Shown one piece after another: positions 17,013 to 28,031 of a DNA stretch of 64,000 bases. The number at the start of each line of letters is the position of its first letter. The stretch's first letter is position 1. Position numbers and translations under genes: made by a program. The notes under the pieces were generated by a model. It saw only the letters and a program-made list of their open reading frames with translations. It searched no databases and had not been told where the DNA came from. This DNA comes from an uncultured Collinsella sp. Its GTDB lineage: Bacteria > Actinomycetota > Coriobacteriia > Coriobacteriales > Coriobacteriaceae. The stretch lies in NCBI GenBank assembly GCA_958433005.1, contig CAUAWV010000002.1, positions 1 through 64,000 of the forward strand. The letters are read 5' to 3'.

Positions 17013-17774
17013 CTAGACAAAGAGCTCGCATTCCTTCCGCACGACGCAAACCTTGCTCAGCATCTGAGAAACAGCGGATAGCTTGTTGGGATCAAGCTTA
17101 CGAGCGCCTCGCGGGCATACGGCAATGCAGCGCATGCAGGAGATGCACGCCTCGCCAGCTGCTCGTTTGGGGTCACCCTTGTCGATAGCACAAACGGGGC
17201 ACGCCGCGGCGCATGCACCGCAGGAGACGCAATCCTCTGTTGCCTCAGGTGCCATGCGGTGACCTCTGGCTTGTTTATAAGGACGATTGCCGGGAATAGA
17301 GGGCTCGGATGTATCCTCAGCCAACAGCTTTTGCTGAATTTGCTGCGCAAACTCTGCGAGCTGCGCCGCATCCTGCGCATCCGGACGACCGGCAGCAAAC
17401 TGTCGCGCAATGGAATGTTCTGCAATGGCTGCAACTGCCGCGATTACCCGGAATCCCGCATGCTTCGCAACGTCCTCCAGCTCTACGAGCGTGTCCTCAA
17501 ACGCGCGGTTTCCGCAGACGCACACCAGAACGGCCCGCGCTCCGTTGCCGTGAACCATGTTCAGTCGGTCGACCGCCACGGCAGGGACTCTGCCGGCATA
17601 CGCCGGCACGGAGATAACAGCCACGTCGTCCTTCGTCATCGAGACCTCGTGGAAATCCAACCCGCTATCGGTCAGATCGACGGTAACGGTATTATTGTCC
17701 AGCGCCCCGGCCACAAGGCCAGACACCTTCCGCGTTCCACCCGTCGGACTAAACACAATTTCGAATATGCTCAT
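17013..17774 (-). CDS. EFR1 family ferredoxin/flavodoxin-like protein
   Basis: A 253-residue protein of the EFR1 type. The N-terminal flavodoxin-like part begins IFEIVFSPTGGTRKVSGLVAG (an FMN phosphate-loop type motif) and contains VPAYAGRVPAVAVDRL. The C-terminus carries two 4Fe-4S motifs, CVSCGACAAACPVCAI and CISCMRCIAVCPRGAR. By family it is a cytoplasmic electron carrier with no assigned partner. The start at 17774 is the only in-frame ATG near the N-terminal motif. It stands alone, facing the MITE-like element upstream. Confidence 0.85.
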   Translation of the reverse strand: MSIFEIVFSPTGGTRKVSGLVAGALDNNTVTVDLTDSGLDFHEVSMTKDDVAVISVPAYAGRVPAVAVDRLNMVHGNGARAVLVCVCGNRAFEDTLVELEDVAKHAGFRVIAAVAAIAEHSIARQFAAGRPDAQDAAQLAEFAQQIQQKLLAEDTSEPSIPGNRPYKQARGHRMAPEATEDCVSCGACAAACPVCAIDKGDPKRAAGEACISCMRCIAVCPRGARKLDPNKLSAVSQMLSKVCVVRKECELFV

Positions 17775-18003
17775 CGAGGCACCCTCTCCCTACGCCCGGC
17801 AACGCGTCAAGCTGTTTTCACATTCAGACAGAGTATACGGCGCATGAGGGGGAGCTCCCCGTTTTGGTGCGCCAGGCACCCCAATGCACCCACCCTACGC
17901 TGTCTGCCTCTTCGTTTTGTATAAATTACGGTACAGATTGTATATATTTACGGGATACCGCCGTGTTCTCCTGAGGTACCTCATCCTGGCCCGTACAAAA
18001 AAC

Positions 18004-18215
18004 GGAGTATTCTGCAACGTGACCGCGCCAGCACCGCCGCGGGTGGGCAAAACTGTAGGGCGCCGTATCATTCTAAGTCCCGACATGGCGAGAATGACGC
18101 GCCCCCTGCTCCGGAAAACGGCGAAATCTGACTCGGAACGCTCGCTAGGGATATCCGAAGGCCACCGTTGGCGACGTCGAATCATATGCAGACAACTCGA
18201 ACTGCAGAATACTCC
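18004..18215. mobile_element. MITE-like element with GGAGTATTCTGCA terminal inverted repeats
   Basis: A 212-bp segment is bounded by perfect 13-bp inverted repeats, GGAGTATTCTGCA (18004-18016) and TGCAGAATACTCC (18203-18215). Outside each end is a run of A or T next to the repeat (ACAAAAAAC, CAAAAAAT). The interior has no convincing gene, although both strands are open over long stretches. It occupies most of the gap between the EFR1 gene and the helicase. No transposase is present. The remainder of 17775-18337 shows nothing I can assign. Confidence 0.5.
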
Positions 18216-18337
18216 AAAAAATGCACGGCGCACCCCATAGGACCCATTGCTGCATGGCAGGAAACAAGCCCACGGCATCCTCTAGATGCATTCCCGAGGA
18301 AATCACATTTGAACTAGCGATCGGATACGGCAAACAA

Positions 18338-18369
18338 AAGGGCCCCGAGCGTAGTTGCTCGGGGCCCTT
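18338..18369 (-). terminator. Terminator of the DEAD-box helicase gene
   Basis: AAGGGCCCCGAGC and GCTCGGGGCCCTT form a 13-bp stem with a 6-nt loop; on the minus strand it is followed by TTTTGTTTG. It lies about 30 bp past the helicase stop. Confidence 0.85.
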
Positions 18370-18401
18370 AGCTTGCCTCACACTAGCGTGCGACGCGTAT
18401 G

Positions 18402-20645
<2,244 letters not shown>

Positions 20646-20915
20646 ATGTTGTTGTTCCTTATCTGCACGCGCAATGAGCACGGCATGCGGCCGCGCGGGC
20701 GTGCTTGGTAGTGCGCTAATACATACAAAAACAGGTGCGCACAGAGAGGACGTTGCTCAGCACGCTGGCGATCGCTTTGGCAGCCCTATCACGCGCCGTC
20801 CAGACGCAGCAGCTCTAAGCGATGGAGCAGATTCGCCGCGGGTTAGTATACCCGTGCTTCGCATGCCCCCACGTAAACCACAGATGACGAGGCGGACGCG
20901 GCGGGCCCGGCTGAT

Positions 20916-20974
20916 TGTCTCAATCTGTAACGGCTGCGAAGCAAAACCGGCCCCAAATGTTACAGAACAAGACA
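20916..20974. repeat. 59-bp dyad repeat, cluster A (1 copy)
   Basis: One 59-bp unit from TGTCTCAATCTGTAAC to GTTACAGAACAAGACA, with a diverged right arm. It lies in the divergent gap between the helicase and the FHA gene (20646-21152), upstream of the FHA promoter. I see no gene in that gap. Confidence 0.85.
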
Positions 20975-21017
20975 GAGAGGGATTACCGTCCAGTCCAAAC
21001 CAAATCTCTCAGTCTTC

Positions 21018-21045
21018 CTGCAATTTCGAACATGTGGCCTATAAT
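21018..21045 (+). promoter_or_regulatory. Candidate promoter of the FHA gene
   Basis: CTGCAA (21018-21023) and a perfect TATAAT (21040-21045) are spaced by 16 bp, about 100 bp upstream of the GTG start. A second AT-rich TATATATT block at 21061-21068 is an alternative. Confidence 0.4.
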
Positions 21046-21152
21046 GTTGCTTTGGTTACCCTATATATTGCGCAGCCATTTAATACGTCGCCCACCGGGG
21101 GGCATTAATTCCTATCGCCATATTGGCTAGGAAGCAATCAAAGGAGGTATCC

Positions 21153-22115
21153 GTGGCAACAGAGACGCCTTGCTCGGTCCTCTATAACGATATTCGCTCG
21201 TTCGGCGGTCTTAAGCATCTCGAAATCGCCCGAATGCTTATCAATGGAAACTCCTATCTCGGCAGCACCTTGCTCGAGAAATGCTCTTCCAACCGCTCGT
21301 ATCTCACCCGTTACATCGTCCATCGCGAGCCCGACCAGTGCGCACCCACCATCTACAGCGACTTTACCGTCACCACGCTCAACCTTTCCGCGGCAATCTG
21401 CAGCAAGCTCGGCGGCGGCGAGTCCGCCTATCAGGCAATCGCCGAGCACTATCGTGGTCCGGCAGCCAACGAAATGATGTCAGCTCTCGCCAGCTACAAG
21501 CTGGACAGCCGCCTATATGCAAATGCCCTCAATCACATCGACAACTTTGATGGCAATACCGTGCGCGAGAAGAGCACGCTTTACCTCATGCTCTTTGTGG
21601 CAACGGGCGCACTTGCCGATCCCGTTCAAGGCGTGGCCACCGTCGAGCGCTTTTGCGACAGCAAGACGGGCGGGCATTTTGGCACCACCGAGACCACCGT
21701 CGGACGTGGCTTTATGGGCAGCCTGGAGCAGCCGCGCACCGTCGCCCCCAACCTCGGCTTGCTTAGGACGCACGCCGGAAACAGCGTTGACATGCAGATC
21801 CACCCCCTTACGCGTGACCCGCGCGGCACGGTAATTGGTTCTTTGCCCAAAACCTCGCCCAGCATCACCGATGTAGGCGCTGATGCATCGCGTGAGCATC
21901 TCCGCATTTGGCTCGAGGGTGAGCACTGGTACGCCCAGGGCCTTGGGTCGACCAACGGCACAGTGCTCGAATCGGGCGCGGGCGACGGCGATATTGTGAT
22001 TGAGCCGCCCCGCGACCAACGAGAGCCTGGCAAAGTCTATCCCCCGGCGGAAATCGAAAACAGCGACAGGCTCCATCTGGGTCTCTACACGACATTCCTT
22101 GTCATTGTGGACTAG
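21153..22115 (+). CDS. FHA-domain protein
   Basis: A 320-residue protein. The C-terminal 110 or so residues form a forkhead-associated domain with VIGSLP, SREHLRIW and GSTNGTVLESG, the conserved Ser/His and Asn that read phospho-threonine. The first 200 residues are unrecognised and mostly helical by composition. The GTG start at 21153 has an AAAGGAGG ribosome site. The gene lies directly before a Ser/Thr kinase, so it probably binds phosphorylated targets of that kinase or is one itself (inference). The pair sits between dyad clusters A and B. Confidence 0.85.
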   Translation: MATETPCSVLYNDIRSFGGLKHLEIARMLINGNSYLGSTLLEKCSSNRSYLTRYIVHREPDQCAPTIYSDFTVTTLNLSAAICSKLGGGESAYQAIAEHYRGPAANEMMSALASYKLDSRLYANALNHIDNFDGNTVREKSTLYLMLFVATGALADPVQGVATVERFCDSKTGGHFGTTETTVGRGFMGSLEQPRTVAPNLGLLRTHAGNSVDMQIHPLTRDPRGTVIGSLPKTSPSITDVGADASREHLRIWLEGEHWYAQGLGSTNGTVLESGAGDGDIVIEPPRDQREPGKVYPPAEIENSDRLHLGLYTTFLVIVD

Positions 22116-22118
22116 CGC

Positions 22119-22147
22119 GGACGGCGATCGAAAGACGGTCGCCGTCC
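22119..22147 (+). terminator. Terminator after the FHA gene
   Basis: GGACGGCGA and TCGCCGTCC form a perfect 9-bp stem over an 11-nt loop, followed by GTCTTTCGTCTT. It starts 3 bp after the FHA stop codon. Confidence 0.65.
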
Positions 22148-22193
22148 GTCTTTCGTCTTCTACCTTCCGCGTCGTAAACGACAATACTCAACG

Positions 22194-22254
22194 GTATACG
22201 TGGGTAGTGCGGCTATCATGGTATTTTACCGATATCCGCACTACCCACGTATAC
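22194..22254. repeat. Long palindrome between the FHA and kinase genes
   Basis: Perfect 19-bp arms GTATACGTGGGTAGTGCGG and CCGCACTACCCACGTATAC enclose a 23-bp centre that itself can pair (TATC/GATA and GGTA/TACC), so nearly the whole 61 bp folds. It ends 32 bp before the kinase start and could be a leader hairpin or an operator. Confidence 0.8.
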
Positions 22255-22286
22255 GCGCGGCAACCCATGCCAGACAAAGGAACGCC

Positions 22287-24369
22287 ATGGATACTACCGA
22301 TAGCGCCTATGGCGACAGACTCATCCGTCTCGATACGCTCGATACCGCCGTGGCGGTCGACCCCATCGCCAAGGACGACGCCAAGCGTCGGTTTATGACG
22401 CTTATTCTCCAGACGGCCCACCGCAACAACGGCAACATCGGGCACGTGCTGCGCGCGACCAACACGAGCGGCGAGGTCTTTGCCGTCAAGCTACTCAAGG
22501 ACAACGCCATCCTTACCCCCCCGCCCCAATCGCTCTGCCGAGCAATCGGCAGCGCACCTGGCCAACACTGCCGCGCTGTTCGAGGAGTACCGTCATCTGT
22601 GTACCGTCTCGCACCTGCGCGGATTTCCGCGTGTCTATGGCTACGGTTCATGCGAGGACGACCCGCTCATCCTCATGGAGTGGGTCGAGGGCACCTCACT
22701 CAAGCAGGCGCTGCCCCTGCTTCCGCACGACGCCTTGGGCGGGCTGACCACCCAGATGGTCGCCGCTGTCGGAAAGGCCGTGCTTCGCGCGCTCTTGATG
22801 ACCCAAAGCCTCGTGAATCCGGTCGTCCATCGCGACCTGTCGCCCGCCAATATCATGTTCCGCACCACCAGTCGAACGCTCGAGCAACAGATTGCCGATT
22901 GCTCCTTTGACCCCTGCCTCATCGACATGGGCTCCGCGACCATGGCCTTCGGCGACGACACGATCACCCGGCGCGCCGACATCTGGCGCTTTGCCACGCC
23001 CGCATACGCCGCGCCCGAGATGCTCACGCAGGATATCGAAGGCATTGCGGCCCTTCGCCGCTCGCCCGCAATCGACGTCTACGCGCTTTCGAGCATTCTG
23101 TACCAGCTCTACAGCGGTCGCAAACCGTTCGATGTCGAGTCGACGGGTGCCGCGGCAACTGGCTCGTTCTACCTCATAAAGACCAAGACCAAGCCGGCAC
23201 CGCTCGAGCCGCGATGCAGTGACGACGAGGCACTCGTCCAGATCATCATGAAAGGCATCTCGGTCGAACAGGGCGATCGCCCTACCGAGCAGCAGATGCT
23301 CGAGGTGCTCTCGGCATACCTCACCGACGCCGAATCCGAGGGCCGCGAAGGCACAGGAGACGAGGCTGCAATTGATATCGATTCCGGCACGCACCTTAAG
23401 GTCGACGTCGCCGGCGAGCGAGCGCGAGAGATTCTGGAGCAGGCCCGGCACGATGCCATGACCCGCCGCCGCTTTATTATCGGTGGCGTTGTCGCAGCCG
23501 TTGCGGGGCTCGGCGTTATCGGAGCCGCAACCCATGGCTTCGGCATCCCCGACTACCTGGACGGCATCCGCGGTACGCTTGACGACTACACCTGGGATCA
23601 GCTGCAAGAGATTTCGCTCAAGATTAAGGCGGCGAAGAGCAACGCCGAAGCTCGCAAGATCGCCAAGCGTTATCATCTGCTCGACGACGACGGCCGTATT
23701 CCCTACCCGAGCACCAAGCGCGTTACGCTCACCAACGGGCTGGAGGTCGGGGCGCAACTCGTGGGCATTCTTCACGACGACCTGGCGGATACCAACGGCA
23801 AGGCCGGTCTGTCATTTATCTTTGACGCAGGTATTGCCGAGCGCGATGCCTCAGAGCACCCGCTCAACGGTGGCTGGGAAGACTGCGAGCTGCGCACATG
23901 GCTCGATGAGGACGGCATTAAGCTGCTTCCCAAGGAACTGCAATCGGTTATCAGTCCGGTCAAGAAGATCTCGAACAACGTCGGCGCCACCAAAAGCACT
24001 TCGTGCCTGAGCGAGCTGCCCGCGACCCTTTGGCTGCCCGCCATGGTCGAGCTCTGCGGCGGACAGGCGCCCAAGGACTTTAGCGAGGACTGCCATTACC
24101 TATCCGGCATCTACAACGGCGAGGGCAAGGAGTACCAGCTGTTCCGCGAGCTTAAGGTGAGCCCCTTTACCACGAACAGCATGATGATTCGCCAGTGGAA
24201 GGGCAAGGATGTCTGTTGGTGGGAGCGTACGGCGAGCCCCGACACGTCGGAGAACGAGGGCACGCTCTATATGAACCGCGTGGGCGACGACGGCGATGTC
24301 TTTAATTACGCCACGTCTGCAAGCAAGCCCGATAAACGGACCTGCGTGATTCCCGGATTCTGCATCTAG
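22287..24369 (+). CDS. Membrane Ser/Thr kinase with DUF6273 sensor domain, frameshifted in a C7 tract
   Basis: Two overlapping frames together encode one 693-residue protein if a single C is removed from the C7 run at 22516-22522. The first frame gives the start (MDTTDSAY) and N-lobe with FAVKLLKDN. The second continues with FEEYRHL, hinge ILMEWVEGTSL, catalytic loop VVHRDLSPANIMF and CLIDMGSAT in place of DFG. A membrane helix follows near residue 400 (FIIGGVVAAVAGLGVIGA). The C-terminal half is a DUF6273 domain (GWEDCELRTWL, LWLPAMVEL). As sequenced, the first frame stops at 22910 after 207 codons. The shift may be a sequencing error, a real mutation or slipped-strand variation. Confidence 0.75.
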
Positions 24370-24410
24370 GCGGCGGGCGTCTTGCCGTGACGGGACCCCT
24401 CCCCGGCAAT

Positions 24411-24710
24411 TGTCTCGATCTGTAACATTAGCTCGGCAGATACAGGTCTAGATGTTACAGAACGAGACAAACCCCAGCCCCGCGAGACAACATCTCAATC
24501 TGTAACAGTAAGGGGTCAAAAACCTCTCTTGATGTTACAGATCAAGACATTTGAGTTGGCCGCGGGCGGTCTGTCTCGATCTGTAACAGTTAGAGGTCAT
24601 ATTTGCTGCTAGATGTTACAGATTGAGACATTGAGTTTTCTGCCAACTGTTTGTCTTGATCCGCAACAAATACTCGGTAAAACGGGGTCTAGTTGTTACA
24701 GATCGAGACG
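24411..24710. repeat. 59-bp dyad repeat, cluster B (4 copies)
   Basis: Units lie at 24411-24469, 24491-24549, 24572-24630 and 24652-24710, each 59 bp and separated by 21-22 bp. The third has left arm TGTCTCGATCTGTAACA and right arm TGTTACAGATTGAGACA. In the fourth, the central 25 bp is in the opposite orientation to units of cluster F. The cluster fills most of the gap between the kinase and copA. Confidence 0.9.
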
Positions 24711-24785
24711 TTTGGCAGAGACGGCCACCGATTGGGCAGCCACCCTCATCTGTAATGAAAAATCATACATTCCAACTACTACTAG

Positions 24786-24813
24786 ACACCCCCAGGGGGT
24801 ATGGGTGTATAGT
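24786..24813 (+). promoter_or_regulatory. Candidate CsoR operator and -10 element of the copper operon
   Basis: ACACCCCCAGGGGGTATGGGT is a G/C-tract pseudo-palindrome of the CsoR type (compare TACCCCnnnnGGGGTA). A TATAGT -10 element overlaps its right side at 24808-24813. It lies 50-75 bp upstream of copA, and csoR is in the same operon, so autoregulation by copper release is expected (inference). Confidence 0.6.
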
Positions 24814-24860
24814 ATCGACAGGTTAACATTCATGACACTACGCCACAGAAAGGGGAAGTC

Positions 24861-27200
24861 ATGGCCCAAGATACGTTCGACGTGAGCGGCATGACGTGCG
24901 CCGCCTGCCAGGCGCACGTGGACCGCGCTGTGAGCAAGCTCGACGGCGTCGAGAGCGTCGCGGTCAATCTGCTCGCCGGCTCCATGCTGGTGGACTATGA
25001 CCCCGCGCAGGTCACCCCCGACGACATCTGCACCGCTGTCGATCGCGCTGGCTACTCGGCCTCGCCCGTCAGCACGGGCACCGACGCCGGCCCAAGCGGC
25101 AGCGCACAAGCCAGGACCGGCGCCGCCCATATGGAGTCGCCCACCAAAAAGTTGGAGGCCGCCGCTTCCGCCATGCGCACTCGTCTCATCGTCTCGATCG
25201 TATTCCTCATCCCGCTGTTCTACATAGGCATGGGACACATGCTCGGCTGGCCGCTGCCCGCTGTCTTCACCGACCATACCCACAGCATGACGCTCGCCCT
25301 CACCGAGCTCGTCCTACTCATCCCCATCGTCTATGTCAACGACGCGTACTTTATCAATGGGTTTAAATCACTCGCGCACGGCGCGCCCACCATGGACGCC
25401 CTTATTGCCGTGGGCGCCACCGCTTCCGTCGCCTGGTCGCTCTACGCCATGTTCATCATGGCCGACCAATTAGCCGCGGGTCAGGTCCACGAGGCCATGA
25501 TGACGAGCATGGACAACCTGTATTTTGAGAGCGCAGGCACGATCCTGTCGCTCGTCACCGTGGGCAAATACCTCGAGACACGCAGCAAATCCAAAACCGG
25601 CGGCGCCATCGAGGCGCTCATTGACCTGGCGCCCAAGACCGCGATCGTCGTGGCCGAGGACGGTACCGAGGCCACCGTCGACGTCGATGCCATTCTGCCC
25701 GGCCAGGTGCTGCGTGTGCGCCCCGGCGAGTCCATCCCCGTCGACGGCGTGGTGCTCGAGGGCAGCTCGGCCGTGGACGAGAGCGCGCTCACCGGCGAGT
25801 CCATCCCCGTGGAGAAGACCGCCGGCGACACTGTCAACGCGGCCACGGTCAACCGCACGGGCTCGTTTACCTTCCGCGCCACGCGTGTGGGCGCCGACAC
25901 GTCGCTCGCCAAAATCATCAAGCTCGTCGAGGACGCCAACGCCACCAAGGCACCCATCGCCCGCATGGCCGATAAGGTCGCTGGCGTATTTGTGCCCGTG
26001 GTGTTTGTGATCTCGGCCGTGACCTTTGCGGTGTGGATGGCACTGACTGGCAGCGTGAACGAAGCGCTCACCTCCGCCGTGGCCGTGCTGGTGATCAGCT
26101 GTCCGTGTGCACTGGGCCTGGCCACGCCCGTCGCCATTATGGTGGGCACCGGCAAGGGCGCCGAAATGGGCATTCTGTTCAAGAGCGCCGAGGCGCTGGA
26201 GAACCTGCGCAGCGTGGGCACCGTGGTGCTCGATAAGACGGGCACGGTCACCCGCGGCAAGCCTGCCGTGACCGATATCGTGGTAGCCACGCGCGCTGAC
26301 GGCTCGTCCGCCATGAGCGAAAAGGCGCTGCTCAAGCTGGCCGCCGCGCTGGAGCGCTCAAGCGAGCACCCGCTGGCCGAGGCGATTATGGCCGAGTGCG
26401 AGACACGCGGAATCGTCGCGCGCATGGTCGAGGACTTTGCTGCCGTGCCCGGTCGTGGCGTTACGGCGCGCGAAGGGCAAAACGCCATTGCCGCTGGTAA
26501 CGTGCGCCTGATGAACGAGTTGGGCGTTACCGTGCCCGCGGGTCTTGCCGAGCAATTTGCCGCCGAAGGCAAGACGCCGCTGTTCTTTGCCAAGAACGGC
26601 GAGCTTGTCGGCACCATTGCCGTGGCCGACGAGGTCAAAGAAACGAGTGCCGAGGCCATCGCCGCGCTCCGCAAGCTCGGCGTCGACGTGCGCATGCTCA
26701 CCGGCGACAACCGCGTGACGGCCGAGGCCATCGCCCGCCGCGTGGGGCTGAGCAGCGAACAGGTCATCGCCGACGTCCTGCCCGCCGACAAGGAACGCCA
26801 CGTGCGCGAACTGCAAGATGCGGGCGGCAAGGTCGCCATGGTGGGCGACGGCATCAACGACTCCCCCGCCCTGGCGCGCGCCGACGTGGGCCTTGCCATT
26901 GGCACCGGCGCCGACATCGCCAAGGAGGGCGCCGACGTGGTACTCATGCGCAGCGACCTCATGGACGTCGCCCGCGCCATCGAGCTTTCGCGCGCCACGA
27001 TCCGCAACATCAAGCAGGACCTGTTCTGGGCGCTGTTCTACAACGGCATCGGCATTCCGCTGGCGGCGGGCGTGTTCTTCCCGCTCACCGGATGGCAGCT
27101 CTCGCCGATGTTTGGCGCTGCGGCCATGAGCCTGTCGAGCGTGTGCGTCGTAAGCAACGCTCTACGCCTGCGAACCTTTAAGCCGAAAGTGGCAAAATAG
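24861..27200 (+). CDS. copA: Copper-exporting P1B-type ATPase CopA
   Basis: A 779-residue P-type ATPase. One N-terminal HMA domain has GMTCAACQAHVD. The membrane CPC motif is ISCPCALGLATPVAIM, the actuator loop has TGESIPVEK, phosphorylation occurs at DKTGT, the nucleotide domain has SSEHPLAEAI, and the hinge is MVGDGINDSPAL. It exports Cu+ across the cytoplasmic membrane at the expense of ATP. The ATG at 24861 follows AAAGGGGAAG. It leads an operon with copZ and csoR. A Gly/Ser/Thr-rich linker of about 30 residues joins the HMA domain to the first helix. Confidence 0.95.
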   Translation: MAQDTFDVSGMTCAACQAHVDRAVSKLDGVESVAVNLLAGSMLVDYDPAQVTPDDICTAVDRAGYSASPVSTGTDAGPSGSAQARTGAAHMESPTKKLEAAASAMRTRLIVSIVFLIPLFYIGMGHMLGWPLPAVFTDHTHSMTLALTELVLLIPIVYVNDAYFINGFKSLAHGAPTMDALIAVGATASVAWSLYAMFIMADQLAAGQVHEAMMTSMDNLYFESAGTILSLVTVGKYLETRSKSKTGGAIEALIDLAPKTAIVVAEDGTEATVDVDAILPGQVLRVRPGESIPVDGVVLEGSSAVDESALTGESIPVEKTAGDTVNAATVNRTGSFTFRATRVGADTSLAKIIKLVEDANATKAPIARMADKVAGVFVPVVFVISAVTFAVWMALTGSVNEALTSAVAVLVISCPCALGLATPVAIMVGTGKGAEMGILFKSAEALENLRSVGTVVLDKTGTVTRGKPAVTDIVVATRADGSSAMSEKALLKLAAALERSSEHPLAEAIMAECETRGIVARMVEDFAAVPGRGVTAREGQNAIAAGNVRLMNELGVTVPAGLAEQFAAEGKTPLFFAKNGELVGTIAVADEVKETSAEAIAALRKLGVDVRMLTGDNRVTAEAIARRVGLSSEQVIADVLPADKERHVRELQDAGGKVAMVGDGINDSPALARADVGLAIGTGADIAKEGADVVLMRSDLMDVARAIELSRATIRNIKQDLFWALFYNGIGIPLAAGVFFPLTGWQLSPMFGAAAMSLSSVCVVSNALRLRTFKPKVAK

Positions 27201-27232
27201 GCTCACCATTAAGTCCATTTAGAACGGGTTTT

Positions 27233-27318
27233 CCAGGTGCCCGAGATTGACCTGAAAGAGGAGCGACGCGTACTTTGGTACGCGAGCGACGGCTTGAAGG
27301 TCAAGGTCGGGTGCCTGG
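27233..27318. repeat. Imperfect 86-bp hairpin between copA and copZ
   Basis: Outer arms CCAGGTGCCCGAGATTGACCT and AGGTCAAGGTCGGGTGCCTGG pair with four mismatches, and an inner GCGTAC-TTTG-GTACGC stem lies near the centre. TTTT and GAAAG extend the outer arms. It may be an intergenic repeat or an mRNA processing element between the two cistrons. Confidence 0.6.
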
Positions 27319-27347
27319 GAAAGCCGACACAACAGAGAGGAATACCG

Positions 27348-27569
27348 ATGCGATACACAATCAAGACTTCCGGCCTCATGTGCGGCCACTGCGACGCCAC
27401 CGTCGAGACGGCGTTGCTCAACGTTGCCGGCGTGACCGACGCCGATGCCGATCACGAGACTCAGACCGTCCAGGTGGAGTGCGCCGACACCGTGACCGCC
27501 GAGCAGCTCGCCGCCGCTGTCGAGGCCGCGGGTGAGAAGTTCCACGCCCTTTCGGTGACCGCCGCGTAA
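27348..27569 (+). CDS. copZ: Heavy-metal-associated domain protein (CopZ-like copper chaperone)
   Basis: A 73-residue single HMA domain with metal motif GLMCGHCDATVE (M-C-x2-C) and the usual beta-alpha-beta-beta-alpha-beta spacing. CopZ proteins carry Cu+ in the cytoplasm to CopA and to the CsoR-type repressor. The start at 27348 (MRYTIK) follows AGAGAGGAAT; an upstream in-frame ATG at 27237 falls within the hairpin and is rejected. Position between copA and csoR supports the role. A C9 homopolymer lies just after the stop. Confidence 0.85.
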   Translation: MRYTIKTSGLMCGHCDATVETALLNVAGVTDADADHETQTVQVECADTVTAEQLAAAVEAAGEKFHALSVTAA

Positions 27570-27612
27570 CGACCCGCACGTACCCCCCCCCGACCAGAAA
27601 CGAGGATCCGCC

Positions 27613-27885
27613 ATGATGGCAGACCACAAATCGGTAACCCGCATGCTCAAGACGGCACGCGGCCAGATCGACGGCATCTTGCGGATGGTCGATGAGGACC
27701 GTTACTGCGTCGATATTTCCACGCAGCTCATGGCAACGCAGGCGCTCATTGCGCGCATCAACGCCGACGTGCTCAAGGCGCATATCGAGGGCTGCTTGAC
27801 TTCGGCAATCGAATCGGGCGACGAAGACCTCAAGGCCGCCAAGCTCGCCGAGATCGAACGCGTCGTCGACAAGCTCTCCAAGTAA
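27613..27885 (+). CDS. csoR: CsoR-type copper-sensing transcriptional repressor
   Basis: A 90-residue all-helical repressor of the CsoR/RcnR family. The copper triad Cys32, His57 and Cys61 is visible in RYCVDIS and KAHIEGC, the spacing expected of Cu(I)-binding CsoR. TRMLKTARGQIDGILRM is the family's helix 1 segment. Apo-protein represses the copper operon, and Cu(I) releases it. It is last in the copA-copZ-csoR cluster, and the G/C-tract site at 24786 is its likely operator. The start is at 27613 after GAGG; the next codon is also ATG. Confidence 0.92.
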   Translation: MMADHKSVTRMLKTARGQIDGILRMVDEDRYCVDISTQLMATQALIARINADVLKAHIEGCLTSAIESGDEDLKAAKLAEIERVVDKLSK

Positions 27886-27929
27886 TTGGGGCATTGGGGA
27901 CGGACTGCTTTGCACCTTCTTGGTGCATC

Positions 27930-27976
27930 GGGGACAGGTATGTTTGCACCACCTTGGTGCAGATTGACCTGTCCCC
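27930..27976. repeat. GGTGCA/GGGGAC palindrome, family 4
   Basis: GGGGACAGGT and ACCTGTCCCC arms enclose TTTGCACCACCTTGGTGCA, itself partly palindromic. Flanking TTGCACC and TTGGTGCA at 27909-27928 suggest a nested or decayed neighbouring copy. It lies between csoR and the next gene. Confidence 0.75.
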
Positions 27977-28031
27977 CTTGCTCTAAATCGGGTATAAAGG
28001 CGTGCAGCATATCGAACGAAAGGCAATTTGC

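Noticed and set aside
17884..18278. Small genes on either strand of the MITE-like segment
   Set aside because: No ribosome site, no recognisable domain, Arg-rich composition, and the frames span the inverted repeats.
22480..24369. Kinase second frame as an independent gene starting at 22480
   Set aside because: Its first 15 or so codons are out of frame with the real N-lobe, and the N-lobe is encoded by the other frame.
24411..24710. Possible CRISPR array (four regular units)
   Set aside because: Each unit is itself an inverted repeat with a semi-conserved centre; spacers are 21-22 bp, and no cas gene is present.
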